From: Yinghuangia soli
GTDB lineage: Bacteria > Actinomycetota > Actinomycetes > Streptomycetales > Streptomycetaceae
Length of the DNA: 61,155 bases
Direction: 5' to 3'
NCBI RefSeq assembly: GCF_021502675.1
Contig: NZ_JAKFHA010000015.1
Coordinates: 1-61,155, forward strand
Below the pieces are notes generated by a model. The model saw nothing but the letters and a program-made list of their open reading frames with translations. It ran no database searches and had not been told where the DNA came from. This document shows, in pieces, positions 18,626 to 27,537 of this stretch; position 1 is the first letter of the stretch; every line of letters begins with the position of its first letter. The position numbers and the translations under genes are program-made.

Positions 18626-19332
18626 TCCCCGCTGCCGGGCCGCTGCGCCCGGCCCCGGCCGGTCCGGTGCGCACGATCCTGGTGGACGACCACCCGGCGT
18701 TCCGGACCGGGCTGCGGGCCATCCTGGCCGACGTGCCGTTCCCGGGGGCCGAGGTCGTCGCCGAGGCCTCGTGCGGCGACGACGCCGTCGCGAAGGCCGA
18801 GCGCCTGCGCCCCGACCTGGTCCTGATGGACCTGCAGATGCGCGGACCGGACGGCACCGACGGATTGTCCGCGACGCGCCGGATCACCGGCGGCTGCCCG
18901 GCCGCCGGGGTGCTCGTGGTCAGCATGTTCGCGGACGCGGGGACCGTGCAGGCCGCGTTCGCCGCGGGTGCCCGCGGGTTCGTGCTCAAGGGCGCCTCGG
19001 CGGGCGAGATCGTCGGCGCGGTCCGCGCGGTGGCGTCCGGCTGCGCGTTCCTCGGCACCGGGGTGTCCGGCCTGCTCGCCGGCATCGCCGAGGACGCCCG
19101 CACGGGGCGGCGCCCGTTCGGCATCCCGGGGCTCACCGAGCGCGAGAGCGAGGTCCTGGCGCTGCTCAACACCGGCCTGGGCACCGGGGACATCGCCCGG
19201 ACGCTGCACATGAGTCCCAAGACCGTGCGGAACCACATGTCCAACCTGTTCGGGAAGCTCGGCGTCGCCAACCGCGCCCAGGCGGTGGTCCGGGCCCGCG
19301 AGGCGGGCCTGGGGCCCGTGCCCATCCCCTGA
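18622..19332 (+). CDS. NarL/LuxR-type response regulator
   Basis: 236 residues: a receiver domain with VDDH and the phosphorylation site at about Asp70 (LVLMDLQM), then a LuxR-type HTH (LTERESEVLALL through KTVRNHMSNLFGKLGV). Start GTG overlaps the kinase stop (GTGA), so the pair is translationally coupled. An alternative start slightly downstream is possible because the first ~15 residues are low-complexity. Targets unknown. If the kinase is bldA-dependent, this pathway would act late in development. Confidence 0.9.
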   Translation: MIPAAGPLRPAPAGPVRTILVDDHPAFRTGLRAILADVPFPGAEVVAEASCGDDAVAKAERLRPDLVLMDLQMRGPDGTDGLSATRRITGGCPAAGVLVVSMFADAGTVQAAFAAGARGFVLKGASAGEIVGAVRAVASGCAFLGTGVSGLLAGIAEDARTGRRPFGIPGLTERESEVLALLNTGLGTGDIARTLHMSPKTVRNHMSNLFGKLGVANRAQAVVRAREAGLGPVPIP

Positions 19333-19353
19333 GCGACGCGGAGGGCGGACACG

Positions 19354-19387
19354 CCGCGGGCCCGGCCGTTCCCGGCCGGGCCCGCGG
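19354..19387. terminator. Bidirectional terminator, 15-bp perfect stem
   Basis: CCGCGGGCCCGGCCG and CGGCCGGGCCCGCGG pair without mismatch over a TTCC loop, between the convergent response regulator (stop 19332) and SHOCT gene (stop 19394). Confidence 0.8.
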
Positions 19388-19393
19388 TATGCC

Positions 19394-19801
19394 TCAGGCC
19401 AGCAGCTTGGCCTTGGCCTTCTCGAATTCCTCGGCGGAGATCGCGCCGTTGTTCTTCAGGTCGGCGAGCTTGGAGAGCTGGTCGACCGCGCTCGGTGCGG
19501 CGTTCGACTGGCTCGACGAACCCGCCGCGTCGCGCACGTACGCCTTGAAGGCCTCTTCGCTCTGCTTGGCCTGCTGGACGTCGCGCTCGCCCATCGAGCG
19601 GCCGCGCGCGATCAGGTAGACCAGGATGCCGAGGAACGGCAGCAGGATGACGAAAATCAGCCATCCGGCCTTGCCCCAGCCGCCCAGGTCGCGGTCCCGG
19701 AAGATGTCGGTGATCACCTTGAACAGCAGGAAGAACCACAGCACCCACAGGAACAGCCACATCATCGTCCAGAACACGTTCAGCAGCGGGTAATCGTCCA
19801 C
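19394..19801 (-). CDS. PLDc_N/SHOCT membrane protein
   Basis: About 135 residues with two membrane helices in the arrangement of the phospholipase D nuclease N-terminal domain (aromatic-rich MMWLFLWVLWFFLLF, then GWLIFVILLPFLGILVYLIARG). A linker leads to a C-terminal SHOCT helix pair (QLSKLADLKNNGAISAEEFEKAKAKLL). No catalytic domain is present. I prefer the GTG at 19801 because GGAGAG lies just upstream; another GTG four codons earlier (19813) is possible. SHOCT domains are often found in oligomerising or envelope-stress proteins; the function here is unknown. Confidence 0.8.
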   Translation of the reverse strand: MDDYPLLNVFWTMMWLFLWVLWFFLLFKVITDIFRDRDLGGWGKAGWLIFVILLPFLGILVYLIARGRSMGERDVQQAKQSEEAFKAYVRDAAGSSSQSNAAPSAVDQLSKLADLKNNGAISAEEFEKAKAKLLA

Positions 19802-19995
19802 GGCGCTCTCCACATCAGCCTGCGGCGTCCGGCTGCAGGAGGGACCGGATCACCGTGCCCTGCCCGTCCAGGACGAACAGTGGCTATTCGAGGGATATCA
19901 CCCGATTTGCTCCTCTGCATGTCGAGGCGTGGCCGCGACAGTGGCGCGTCCGGACTCGGAGCAACCCTCCGGCAGGCCTCTGGCCCGCCCTCTGA

Positions 19996-20616
19996 TCAGG
20001 CCTTGGCGGGCGGGAGCACGCGCTCCAGCGCGTCCTCGACGACCGTGCGCAGCGCCGCCGGGTCGTCCAGGTAGCAGCCGACCGCGAGGCCGTCGCGAAG
20101 CAGCATGAGGATGCCCGCACCGGCCTCCGGGTGCGGGTCGCCGGCCCGGCCGAGCAGGTCGGCCATCAGGCCGTGGAACCAGGCACGGTGGGCCTGCACG
20201 GTCTGCCGGACCGGGTGGGCGGCGTCCGGGAATTCGGCCGCGGCGTTGATGAACGGGCAGCCGCGGAAGCCGGCCTGCCCGCCGTATTCGGCCATCGCCG
20301 CGAAGATCCGCAGCAGCACCTCGCGGGCCGGCTCGCCGGCCAGGTCCTCGGCAAGGGCGTCGACCAGCGCGCGCTGCCCGCGGTACTGCTCGTCGAGGTA
20401 CGCGTGGACCAGCTGCTGCTTGGCCGGGAAGTGGCTGTAGAAGGTGGCCTTCGCGACGCCCGCCTCGGCGATGATCCGGTCGATCCCGACCGCGTGCACG
20501 CCTTCGGCGTAGAAGAGCGCGGTCGCGGTGTCGAGCACGCGCCGGCGGGCCGGGCTCTCGCGGCGGGCCGCGGTCGCCGCGGGGCCGGCGGAGCGGACGG
20601 AGTCTTTCGTGGGCAC
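19996..20616 (-). CDS. TetR family regulator
   Basis: 206 residues with a classic TetR HTH (GIDRIIAEAGVAKATFYSHFPAK, about 43-65) and a helical C-terminal domain with the G-C-P/F-I-N pattern (FRGCPFINAAAEFPD) of a common actinobacterial subgroup. It faces a peroxiredoxin-like ohr gene over two strong palindromes that share AGACAGATCTGTCT. TetR control of ohr is less common than the MarR-type OhrR; the conserved Cys in the C-terminal domain could serve redox sensing, which is inference. Confidence 0.87.
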   Translation of the reverse strand: MPTKDSVRSAGPAATAARRESPARRRVLDTATALFYAEGVHAVGIDRIIAEAGVAKATFYSHFPAKQQLVHAYLDEQYRGQRALVDALAEDLAGEPAREVLLRIFAAMAEYGGQAGFRGCPFINAAAEFPDAAHPVRQTVQAHRAWFHGLMADLLGRAGDPHPEAGAGILMLLRDGLAVGCYLDDPAALRTVVEDALERVLPPAKA

Positions 20617-20630
20617 GCCTTGACGATATC

Positions 20631-20682
20631 AGACAGATCTGTCTAGTCTGCGGTCATCAGCCGGACAGACAGATCTGTCTGT
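20631..20682. promoter_or_regulatory. Two perfect TetR palindromes
   Basis: AGACAGATCTGTCT (20631-20644) and ACAGACAGATCTGTCTGT (20665-20682) are both perfect palindromes with the same core, 36 bp apart centre to centre. They occupy the divergent promoter region between the TetR and ohr genes and are near-certain binding sites of that TetR. Confidence 0.85.
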
Positions 20683-20709
20683 TTTTGCAGTCGCCTGAAG
20701 GGAACCCCC

Positions 20710-21119
20710 ATGAGCCTCTACACCGCCGTCGCCACCTCCGCCGGCCGCGACCAGCGCGCGGTCAGCTCCGACGGCCAGTTGGACGTGGCCCTCGGCCTGC
20801 AGAAGGAACTGGGCGGCGACGGGGTCGGCACCAACCCCGAGCAGCTCTTCGCGGCCGGTTACGCGGCCTGCTTCGCCAGCGCCATGGGCCTGGTCGCCAA
20901 GCGCCAGAAGGTCGACGCGGCCGACGCCTCGGTGACCGCCGAGGTGTCCCTCGACGCCAACGGCGAGGGCGGCTTCACGCTCGGCGTCGTGCTGCACGTC
21001 GAACTGCCCGAGCACTCACCGCCGAGCAGCGCACCGCGCTCGTCGAGGCCACCCACCAGGTCTGCCCGTACTCCAACGCGACCCGCGGCAACATCCCGGT
21101 CGAGCTCGTCGTCGACTGA
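20710..21119 (+). pseudogene. ohr: Organic hydroperoxide resistance protein, frameshifted
   Basis: The first ~100 codons encode an intact OsmC/Ohr N-terminal part (start MSLYTAVATSAGR; catalytic Cys54 in GYAACFASAMG). The matching C-terminal part, with the second catalytic Cys in ATHQVCPYSNATRGN, continues in the -1 frame. The shift falls at 21010-21012, where one base appears missing after CTGCCCGA. Adding one base would give a normal 136-residue Ohr (thiol peroxidase for organic hydroperoxides). As read, the first frame runs on as Ser/Arg-rich nonsense to 21231. Either a true mutation or a sequencing error; the rest of the gene shows no decay. A GAAGGGAACC site precedes the ATG. Confidence 0.85.
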
Positions 21120-21145
21120 GCCGCGCCCGGGGGAGCGCCGCGCGG

Positions 21146-21436
21146 TCAGCCGCTCGCGAGGCGCTCCTCGAGGTGCACGGTCACGGTGTCGCCGGCTTCC
21201 TTGCCGATCCGCTTGCGGACCTCGGCCTTGACCGGCAGCTTGTGCGTCCCGTCGCCCAGCGCCATGAACGAGCTGCGGAACGGCTGCCCGTCGATGGTGC
21301 CGCGCACCTTGACCAGGCCGCGGGTGCCGAAGAAGGCGGCGGAATGCGGCCAGACGAGGTACGTCCATCCGCCGGGGGCCGGGCTCTTCACCAGCCGGGC
21401 GTCGAACGTCTCGTCGAGCTTCTGCTGCGTGCTCAT
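21146..21436 (-). CDS. DUF1905 domain protein
   Basis: 96 residues forming the small beta-barrel-like DUF1905 domain: [20 protein letters not shown], then [40 protein letters not shown]. The family is often fused to or found beside a YdeI-like domain, which is absent here. Function unknown; a small ligand-binding protein is the usual guess. AAGGAGTCCCC precedes the ATG, a good ribosome binding site. Confidence 0.83.
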   Translation of the reverse strand: MSTQQKLDETFDARLVKSPAPGGWTYLVWPHSAAFFGTRGLVKVRGTIDGQPFRSSFMALGDGTHKLPVKAEVRKRIGKEAGDTVTVHLEERLASG

Positions 21437-21588
21437 GGGGACTCCTTGACGGTGGCCTGTTGACGACGATGCACCAATGCAGACCGCCCGGCAGCCCGAA
21501 ACTCATCGGCCTCGGGCCGCCGAGTCCGGGCGACTGCCCGCCGGAAAATGCCTACTCCGCTGTCGGTGCCGGCTGGGAGCATCGCTCC

Positions 21589-22290
21589 GTGTCCACGAAA
21601 GCCGCCGCTTGCCGCACCTTCCCCGCAGACCTCCCCGGGGAGTTCGAGACGCACGTCACCTTCACGTGCGCCGACGCCGAGGTCGACGCTCTCGTCGCCT
21701 GGGGGAAGGCCCGCGGCACCGGGGCCACCCACATCCTGCTGGAGCGCGGCCGCACGGTCTCCCAGCCGATGCTGACGCTGCGCGCCGCCACGACCCTGGC
21801 CGCCGCCCGCGCGGCCGCTGCCGAGCTGGCCTGCGCGGCCCGGGCGGACGGCTTCCACCCGGTCCGCATCAAGATCGAGGCGGCGCCCTGGCATCCGGCC
21901 GTGCCGGTCCGCGACGAGGACGCCGCCGCACTGGAGCCCGCGTACCACTTCGAGCACCACGTGAAGCTGCTGCTCGGGCCGGACGACGCCACCGGGCCGC
22001 TGGCCGCGCTCGCCGTCCGGCACTCCGCCCACCTGTCGCGCAACGCCCGGCGGAAGCGCGACGACGGACGCCACGAGCGGTTCGTCACGCAGCGCTGCCG
22101 GGCGGTCGGCGACCGCACCGCGGCCGCCGCCCTCGACCTCCTGGTCACCGAGCTGACCGGCCGCGGCCACGAAATCCTCTCGGTGGAACGCGAGTTCGTG
22201 GTGTTCGACGACGACGAGACGCTCGACCGCGGCTGGATCGACGAGACCGCCGAACCCTTCAGCGCATCGGCGACTTCTCGAACGGTGTGA
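21589..22290 (+). CDS. Unrecognised protein with an internal duplication
   Basis: 233 residues from a GTG behind GGGAG. I do not recognise the family. The two halves look alike: F-E-T-H-V-T (N-half) against F-E-H-H-V-K (C-half), each followed about 25-30 residues later by a T-H or A-H element, then a T-L-R or T-Q-R strand, an Ala-rich helix (AAARAAAAEL against AAALDLLVTEL), a glycine, and a final strand with K-I-E-A or V-E-R-E. This suggests a tandem repeat of one alpha/beta unit of about 85-90 residues with conserved histidines. The gene end overlaps the convergent MMPL gene by 32 bases. Confidence 0.65.
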   Translation: MSTKAAACRTFPADLPGEFETHVTFTCADAEVDALVAWGKARGTGATHILLERGRTVSQPMLTLRAATTLAAARAAAAELACAARADGFHPVRIKIEAAPWHPAVPVRDEDAAALEPAYHFEHHVKLLLGPDDATGPLAALAVRHSAHLSRNARRKRDDGRHERFVTQRCRAVGDRTAAAALDLLVTELTGRGHEILSVEREFVVFDDDETLDRGWIDETAEPFSASATSRTV

Positions 22291-24484
22291 CCGCCCACGC
22301 CTCGTGCGACTCCTCGGCCGGCCGCTGGTGCCGACCGGACCGGTCCGGACGCCGCGGCCACCAGATCGACCGGCCGAGCAGCGCGGCCAGCGCCGGGACC
22401 AGCGTGAGCGACAGCACGAACGACGAGAGCAGGATGCCGAGTCCGGTCGCGAAGCCGATCTCCTGCATCGACTTGTCGGGGTTCACCGCCAGACTCGCGA
22501 ACGAACCCGCCAGCACGATGCCGGCCGTCGCGATCGCCGGGGCGGTATGGCGCACCGCGCGTGCCACCGCGTCCCGGGCCGACCCCGGCTTTGCCATCTC
22601 CTCGCGCAGCCGGTCGCTGATCAAGATGTTGTAGTCGGTACCGAGCGCCACCACGAACAGGAACAGGACCAGCGGCAACGTGAAGGACACCCCCGGGTGT
22701 TCGGCGATGTGCTGGAAGGCGAGGACCGAGGCGCCCAGCGTCGCCAGGAACCCGAACCCGACCGCGAGCATCAGCACCAGCGGGGCCAGGAGGCAGCGCA
22801 GCAGCAGGAACAGGATCAGCGCGATCAGTGCGGCGGCCACCGGGAAGACGACCTTCAGGTCGTGGTCGACGGCCTCGGACACGTCCGCGAAGATCGCCGC
22901 GGTGCCGGTCACATGCGCCTCGGACCCGTCCGGTGCGCTGCCCTGCACGGCCGCCCGGAGCGGCCCGGACACCAGGTCGCGGGCCTCTGCGGAGTTCGAC
23001 GATGCGGTCAGGAGGACGTCCATGCGCGCCGCCGTGCGGTCCGCGCTGAGCGTCGCCGGGGCCACCTGCCCCACGCCGGGCACGCCCGCGACCGCCCGGC
23101 CGAGCCCCGCGAGGCCCTGCTCGTCCAGCGTCCGGCCGGGTGCGGCCGCGACGTACACGGTGTGCGGATCGGACGTGCCGGCCGGCAGTGCACGGGAGAT
23201 TTCGGCGGCCGTGCCGGCGGACGCGGTGTCCTGGGGGCTTTCGGCGATGTCGTAGTTCATCCGCATGCCCACCGCACCGGCCGACAGAGCAGCCAGCAGC
23301 ACCACCGCGCCCAGCGCGAAGCGGGCCGGACGCGCGGCGATGCGGTCGCCCCAGCGTGCCGCCACACCGCCCTCGCGGTCGCGCTTCCAGGCCTTCGCCG
23401 GCCAGAACAGGCCGCGCCCGCACACCGCGAGCAGCGCGGGCATCAGCGTCAGGCTGGCCAGCAGCATCACCAGCACGGCGACCGCGATCGCCGGACCCAG
23501 CACCCGGAACTGCCCGAACGTGGCCACGCCCAGCGTGGCGAACGCCGCCACGATGGTCAGCGCGGCACACGTGACGGCGGCGCCGACCTTGCCCGCGGTG
23601 ACCGCCGCGGCCGCGCGTTTGTCCTGGTCCGGATGCGTGCGGAGCTGCTCGCGGAACCGGAACATCAGGAAGAGGAAGTAGTCCACCCCGATGCCCAGCA
23701 GCACCACGGTGATCAGCGACGGGATCGAGGCGTCCAGCTCGATGCCGGTCAGCAGGGCCATGCCGGCCACTGCTCCGGTCGCCGCGCCGCCGATCAGCAC
23801 CACCGCGAAGAGCGGCACGATCGCCGCGAGCACGCTGCGGAACACCAGGACGTTCAGGAGCACGATGAGGCCGAAGGTCAGCAGTCCGGCGACCATCTCG
23901 GTGGTCTTGTTGGCCTCGGCGGTGTCCACCGCGTCCGGGATCGGCCCGGTGAAGCCGGTCCGCAGGCCGTCCGCGGCGAACCGCGCCTCGGCCGCGTCGC
24001 GGAACTCCTTGTAGACGCCCTGCACGCCGGAGTCCATCGCCCCGCCCCGCAAAGTGGCGGTGACGAGCTGGAACGACCCGTCCGGCGCGGCCGGCCCGAG
24101 TTCCACGTGCGGCGTCTGCGACCGGTCCTTGAGCAGGGGAGTGGGACCATCCTCGGGCTCGGGCATCTCGACGCGCTCGCGGCCGAGCTGCTCCGCGGCC
24201 GCGGCCGTGTTGCGCAGGTCGGCCGGGGACAACTTCGCGCCGTCCGACCGGGCCACCAGGATCGTCACCGGGGTGGTGTCCGAGGTCATGCCGAACTTGT
24301 CCTCGGCTATCTGCAGCGCGGCCGCCGAGTCGTATTTCTCCGGCAGGAAGTCGCCGGTCTGCGCATCGGAGGCCCGCGACATCAGGCCGGGTGCGAGGAC
24401 CGTCATGGCGCCGCACACGAGGGCCCAGAGCAGGATGACCTTCCAGGCGTGGCGGGTGGAGCCGGTCGTCAAAGCACGGATCAT
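22259..24484 (-). CDS. MMPL/RND-family exporter
   Basis: 741 residues with the duplicated MMPL layout: one N-terminal helix, a large extracytoplasmic domain, five helices, then the same again. Family motifs include GIGVDYFLFLMFRFREQL and, in the second half, ALGTDYNILISDRLREE, with the conserved Asp-Tyr pairs needed for proton coupling. Expected role: proton-driven export of a lipid, pigment or drug across the plasma membrane. It is divergent from a kinase/regulator pair, and such neighbours often control MMPL pumps. The C-terminal tail overlaps the converging gene by 32 bases. Confidence 0.9.
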   Translation of the reverse strand: MIRALTTGSTRHAWKVILLWALVCGAMTVLAPGLMSRASDAQTGDFLPEKYDSAAALQIAEDKFGMTSDTTPVTILVARSDGAKLSPADLRNTAAAAEQLGRERVEMPEPEDGPTPLLKDRSQTPHVELGPAAPDGSFQLVTATLRGGAMDSGVQGVYKEFRDAAEARFAADGLRTGFTGPIPDAVDTAEANKTTEMVAGLLTFGLIVLLNVLVFRSVLAAIVPLFAVVLIGGAATGAVAGMALLTGIELDASIPSLITVVLLGIGVDYFLFLMFRFREQLRTHPDQDKRAAAAVTAGKVGAAVTCAALTIVAAFATLGVATFGQFRVLGPAIAVAVLVMLLASLTLMPALLAVCGRGLFWPAKAWKRDREGGVAARWGDRIAARPARFALGAVVLLAALSAGAVGMRMNYDIAESPQDTASAGTAAEISRALPAGTSDPHTVYVAAAPGRTLDEQGLAGLGRAVAGVPGVGQVAPATLSADRTAARMDVLLTASSNSAEARDLVSGPLRAAVQGSAPDGSEAHVTGTAAIFADVSEAVDHDLKVVFPVAAALIALILFLLLRCLLAPLVLMLAVGFGFLATLGASVLAFQHIAEHPGVSFTLPLVLFLFVVALGTDYNILISDRLREEMAKPGSARDAVARAVRHTAPAIATAGIVLAGSFASLAVNPDKSMQEIGFATGLGILLSSFVLSLTLVPALAALLGRSIWWPRRPDRSGRHQRPAEESHEAWAVTPFEKSPMR

Positions 24485-24719
24485 GGTTACTCCGCTTGAG
24501 GGGACTGCCCAGGGTTCCGGGCCTTTTCCAGGCCATCACGGTGCGTATCGGGAGGTCATCGACCAGCCGTACGGTCGCGGACCAGTACTCCGGTCCCATC
24601 TCCGGCCGGCCGCAGGGGACCGGGGTACCGGCCCGGAATCGTGCTTGCCGGCGGTCCGGGCGCCCGCCCGGCGCGATGGAATACTCGAAGACGCGATTCC
24701 CCACGGAAGGAGGCCCTGG

Positions 24720-26006
24720 ATGGGCTTCGGCCCCATGTCCATGGCCACGTTCGGCAAGGCGATCACCGGTCGCGACCTCGCGGAGCCGGCCCCTTCCGCA
24801 CCGGCCGTGCGCACCGGGATCCGCCGCCTCCTCGGCCCCTGGACCCCTGCCGATGTGCTGATCCCGCTCGTCGTGGGGGCTGTCGACCTCTTCGGCTACT
24901 TCATCACCGCGACCCCCGCGCAGACCGACAGACCGGTGCTTGGTGGAACGTTTCTGCTGCTCTCCGCCGCCTGCCTGCTCTTCCGGCGCCGCGCACCGCT
25001 GCCGGTGCTCGCCGCGGTGCTGGTCCTCGGCACGACCATCAACCTGCTCACCGAGATGCCGCCGCGCTACGGCTTCGCCGTGGTCGTCGCGCTCTACACC
25101 GTCGGCCTGGCCTGCCGCCCCGCGGTGACCGCGGGCGCCGCGGTCCTCACCGTCGCCGCGCAGACCAGCGGGTACGGCAACGAGGACCAGTCGCTCACCT
25201 GGATGGCCAGCTCCGACGTGGTGGCCACCATCCTGGTGCTCGCGGTCAGCGCCGGAGTCCGGCACTGGCAGCAGCAGCTGGAGGTCAACCGCGCGCTGCT
25301 CGCGGACCGGGCGCTCACCGACGAGCGCCGCCGCATCGCGCGCGAACTGCACGACATCGTGGCGCACCACGTCACCACGATGCACCTCATGTCCGGCGCG
25401 GCCCGCGCGAACCTGGACCGGGACCCGGACGCGGCCCGCGGCGCCCTGCTCACCCTCGAGGCCTCCGGCCGCGTCGCGCTCGGCGAGATGCGGCAGCTCC
25501 TCGGCGTACTGCGCAGCGACGACGACACCGAGCACGCACCGTCCGCACCGCAGCCCGGCGTCGACGACCTCGACCGGCTGGTCGCCGAGTCCTGCCTGGC
25601 CGGCCTGCCCACCGAACTGGAGATCGCCGGGCCGCGCCGCGAACTCCCGCTGCCGGTCGGACTCGCGCTCTACCGGATCAGCCAGGAGGCGCTCACCAAC
25701 GCGCGCAAGCACGCGGGCCGGAACGCCCAGGCCCAGGTACGGCTGGAGTACCTGCCGAACCGGGTCGTGCTGCGGATCGGCGACGACGGCGGAACCGCGC
25801 CCGACCCCGGGCGCGCCGCGCAGCGCATGCCGGGCGGCGGCCACGGCCTGGTCGGCATGCGCGAACGCGTCGCCGTGCACCGCGGCACCTTCGAGGCCGG
25901 ACCGCTGCCGGACGGCGGCTTCGCGGTCGCCGCCGCGATCCCCGTACCGGCCCACCCGTACGAAACGGCCGCCCGGCGGCCCGAGTCCGAGGAGTACTCC
26001 GGATGA
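24720..26006 (+). CDS. Sensor histidine kinase, NarL-system type
   Basis: 428 residues. Five or so N-terminal membrane helices (about 45-180) lead to a HisKA_3 domain with the phospho-accepting His211 in ARELHDIVAHH, and an HATPase_c domain with LYRISQEALTNARKHA and IGDDGG. GAAGGAGG precedes the chosen ATG; the frame extends upstream but without coding character. The regulator gene overlaps by four bases. It lies divergent to the MMPL pump with a 235-base shared promoter region, so control of that pump is a reasonable inference. Confidence 0.9.
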   Translation: MGFGPMSMATFGKAITGRDLAEPAPSAPAVRTGIRRLLGPWTPADVLIPLVVGAVDLFGYFITATPAQTDRPVLGGTFLLLSAACLLFRRRAPLPVLAAVLVLGTTINLLTEMPPRYGFAVVVALYTVGLACRPAVTAGAAVLTVAAQTSGYGNEDQSLTWMASSDVVATILVLAVSAGVRHWQQQLEVNRALLADRALTDERRRIARELHDIVAHHVTTMHLMSGAARANLDRDPDAARGALLTLEASGRVALGEMRQLLGVLRSDDDTEHAPSAPQPGVDDLDRLVAESCLAGLPTELEIAGPRRELPLPVGLALYRISQEALTNARKHAGRNAQAQVRLEYLPNRVVLRIGDDGGTAPDPGRAAQRMPGGGHGLVGMRERVAVHRGTFEAGPLPDGGFAVAAAIPVPAHPYETAARRPESEEYSG

Positions 26007-26707
26007 TCCCGGCCGACCCCAGCAGCGCATCCGGCACCGGCACGCTGCGCGTGCTGATCGCGGACGACCAGCCCCTGGTCCGCACCGGACTCGCGCTCAT
26101 CCTGCGCTCCGACCCGGCCGTCGAGGTCGTCGGCGAAGCCGGCGACGGCGAAGCCGCGGTGGCCGAGGCAGTGCGCCTGCGCCCCGACATCGTCCTGATG
26201 GACATCCGCATGCCGGTCCTCGACGGCGTCAAGGCCACCGCGCGGCTCGCCGAGGCACTGCCGCAGTGCCGCGTCCTCACGCTCAGCACGTTCGACATGG
26301 ACGAGTACGTCGTGGCCGCGCTGCGCGCCGGAGCCGCGGGCTTCCTCCCCAAGGACGTGTCCCCCGAGGACCTGCTCACCGCGCTGCGCGTGGTCAAGGC
26401 AGGCGAGGCCGTCGTCGCACCGCGGCTGCTCACCCGGCTGATCTCCACGTACGTCATGACCCCCGACGCCCCGCAGCCGCTCGCCGTGGGCAGCCTCTCC
26501 CACCTGACCCCGCGGGAGGTCGAACTGCTGCGCCTGATCGCGGCCGGGCTGGACAACGCCGAGATCGCCAAGGCCATGCAGATCACCGTCTCGACGGTGA
26601 AGAACCACGCCACGAACCTGTTCGCCAAACTCGGCGTGCGGGACCGCGCGCAGGCGGTGGTGGTCGCCTACGAGACGGGGCTGGTCATCCCCGGGCACTC
26701 CGCCTGA
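26003..26707 (+). CDS. NarL/LuxR-type response regulator
   Basis: 234 residues: receiver domain with IADDQ and phospho-acceptor Asp67 (IVLMDIRMPVLDG), then a LuxR HTH (LTPREVELLRLIAAGLDNAEI through STVKNHATNLFAKLGV). ATGA overlap with the kinase stop; GAGGAGT upstream is a good ribosome binding site. Likely targets are its own operon and the divergent MMPL gene, which is inference from position. Confidence 0.92.
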   Translation: MIPADPSSASGTGTLRVLIADDQPLVRTGLALILRSDPAVEVVGEAGDGEAAVAEAVRLRPDIVLMDIRMPVLDGVKATARLAEALPQCRVLTLSTFDMDEYVVAALRAGAAGFLPKDVSPEDLLTALRVVKAGEAVVAPRLLTRLISTYVMTPDAPQPLAVGSLSHLTPREVELLRLIAAGLDNAEIAKAMQITVSTVKNHATNLFAKLGVRDRAQAVVVAYETGLVIPGHSA

Positions 26708-26788
26708 CCGCGGGCCGACCGCGGCTTTGCGCCGCAGCCGGACCCGACGGAAGCGGCGAACCGCATCCGGACCCGGCCGGCATCGCCG

Positions 26789-27406
26789 TCAGTGTCGGGT
26801 CCAGTCCGGCTGGGCGAAGTCGGCGGCGCGGGCGTCCGGATGGTCGAGGAGGACGACCTCCCGGAACTGCCACAGCAGGGCGCCGGTCGGGGCGTGCAGC
26901 AGCATGTCCGGTGCGAGGTGCATCTGCAGCAGCGGCGGGCCGCCGGGCTGCGGGACCCACCGCGGCGTGTCCGGGGCCGCCAGGCGGTCCAGGCCGACCG
27001 TGTGGACCGTGTGGATCTCGTGGTTCGGGGTGAGCACGACCGGCCCGTCGACGGCCGCCACGATCGGCGTGATGGCGAACCCCGACGCAGCCGGGAAATC
27101 GTCCAGCCGGCCGAGGACCGCATCCTCGGCCAGCTCGAGACCGAGCTCCTCGTGCAGTTCGCGCAGCCCCGCCTGCAGCGGCGTCTCGCCCGCGTCGAGC
27201 CGCCCGCCCGGCAGCCCCCACTGGCCCGGGTTGCGGCCGCGGTAGGCCCGCTTGATCACGACGACCTGCGGCCTGCCGCCGAACTCCGCGATGCACAGCA
27301 CCACCGCGGCCCGGCGCATCCCCGGCGTGTCCGGCACCGCGATGTGCCGGAAGGCAGCCAGCCGCTTCCGCGCGGTGGACACGAATTCGGCCACGCTCTC
27401 GCTCAC
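26789..27406 (-). CDS. NUDIX hydrolase
   Basis: About 205 residues with a full Nudix box: G-x5-E-x7-R-E-x2-E-E-x-G as GGRLDAGETPLQAGLREL followed by HEELG. It should hydrolyse a nucleoside diphosphate linked to another moiety; the substrate is not readable. The start GTG is preceded by GAGAGGGG; an upstream GTG pair at 27439-27442 is possible but less well placed. It faces the MoxR/vWA operon across about 130 bases. No functional link to that operon is shown. Confidence 0.87.
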   Translation of the reverse strand: MSESVAEFVSTARKRLAAFRHIAVPDTPGMRRAAVVLCIAEFGGRPQVVVIKRAYRGRNPGQWGLPGGRLDAGETPLQAGLRELHEELGLELAEDAVLGRLDDFPAASGFAITPIVAAVDGPVVLTPNHEIHTVHTVGLDRLAAPDTPRWVPQPGGPPLLQMHLAPDMLLHAPTGALLWQFREVVLLDHPDARAADFAQPDWTRH

Positions 27407-27537
27407 GCCCGGCCCCTCTCTCGACGCGACGTACCGCACCACGGTGGCACACCGCCTTGTTGTCGGTGTCCACCAGTACGTTCGACACGTCCCGCCGTTC
27501 TGGCGAAGGCACTTCCCACGTGCGAAAAGGAGATGGT

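Noticed and set aside
20995-21020. Programmed -1 frameshift in ohr
   Set aside because: No slippery heptamer is seen at the junction (CTGCCCGAGCAC) and Ohr is not known to use frameshifting. A mutation or read error is simpler.
20710-21231. 173-codon ohr frame as a complete gene
   Set aside because: After codon 100 it turns into Ser/Arg/Pro nonsense, while the true Ohr C-terminus continues in the -1 frame.
21552-26030. 1492-codon open frame on the minus strand
   Set aside because: It runs across the MMPL gene in another frame and antisense to the kinase gene; both of those have clear domains, this frame has none.
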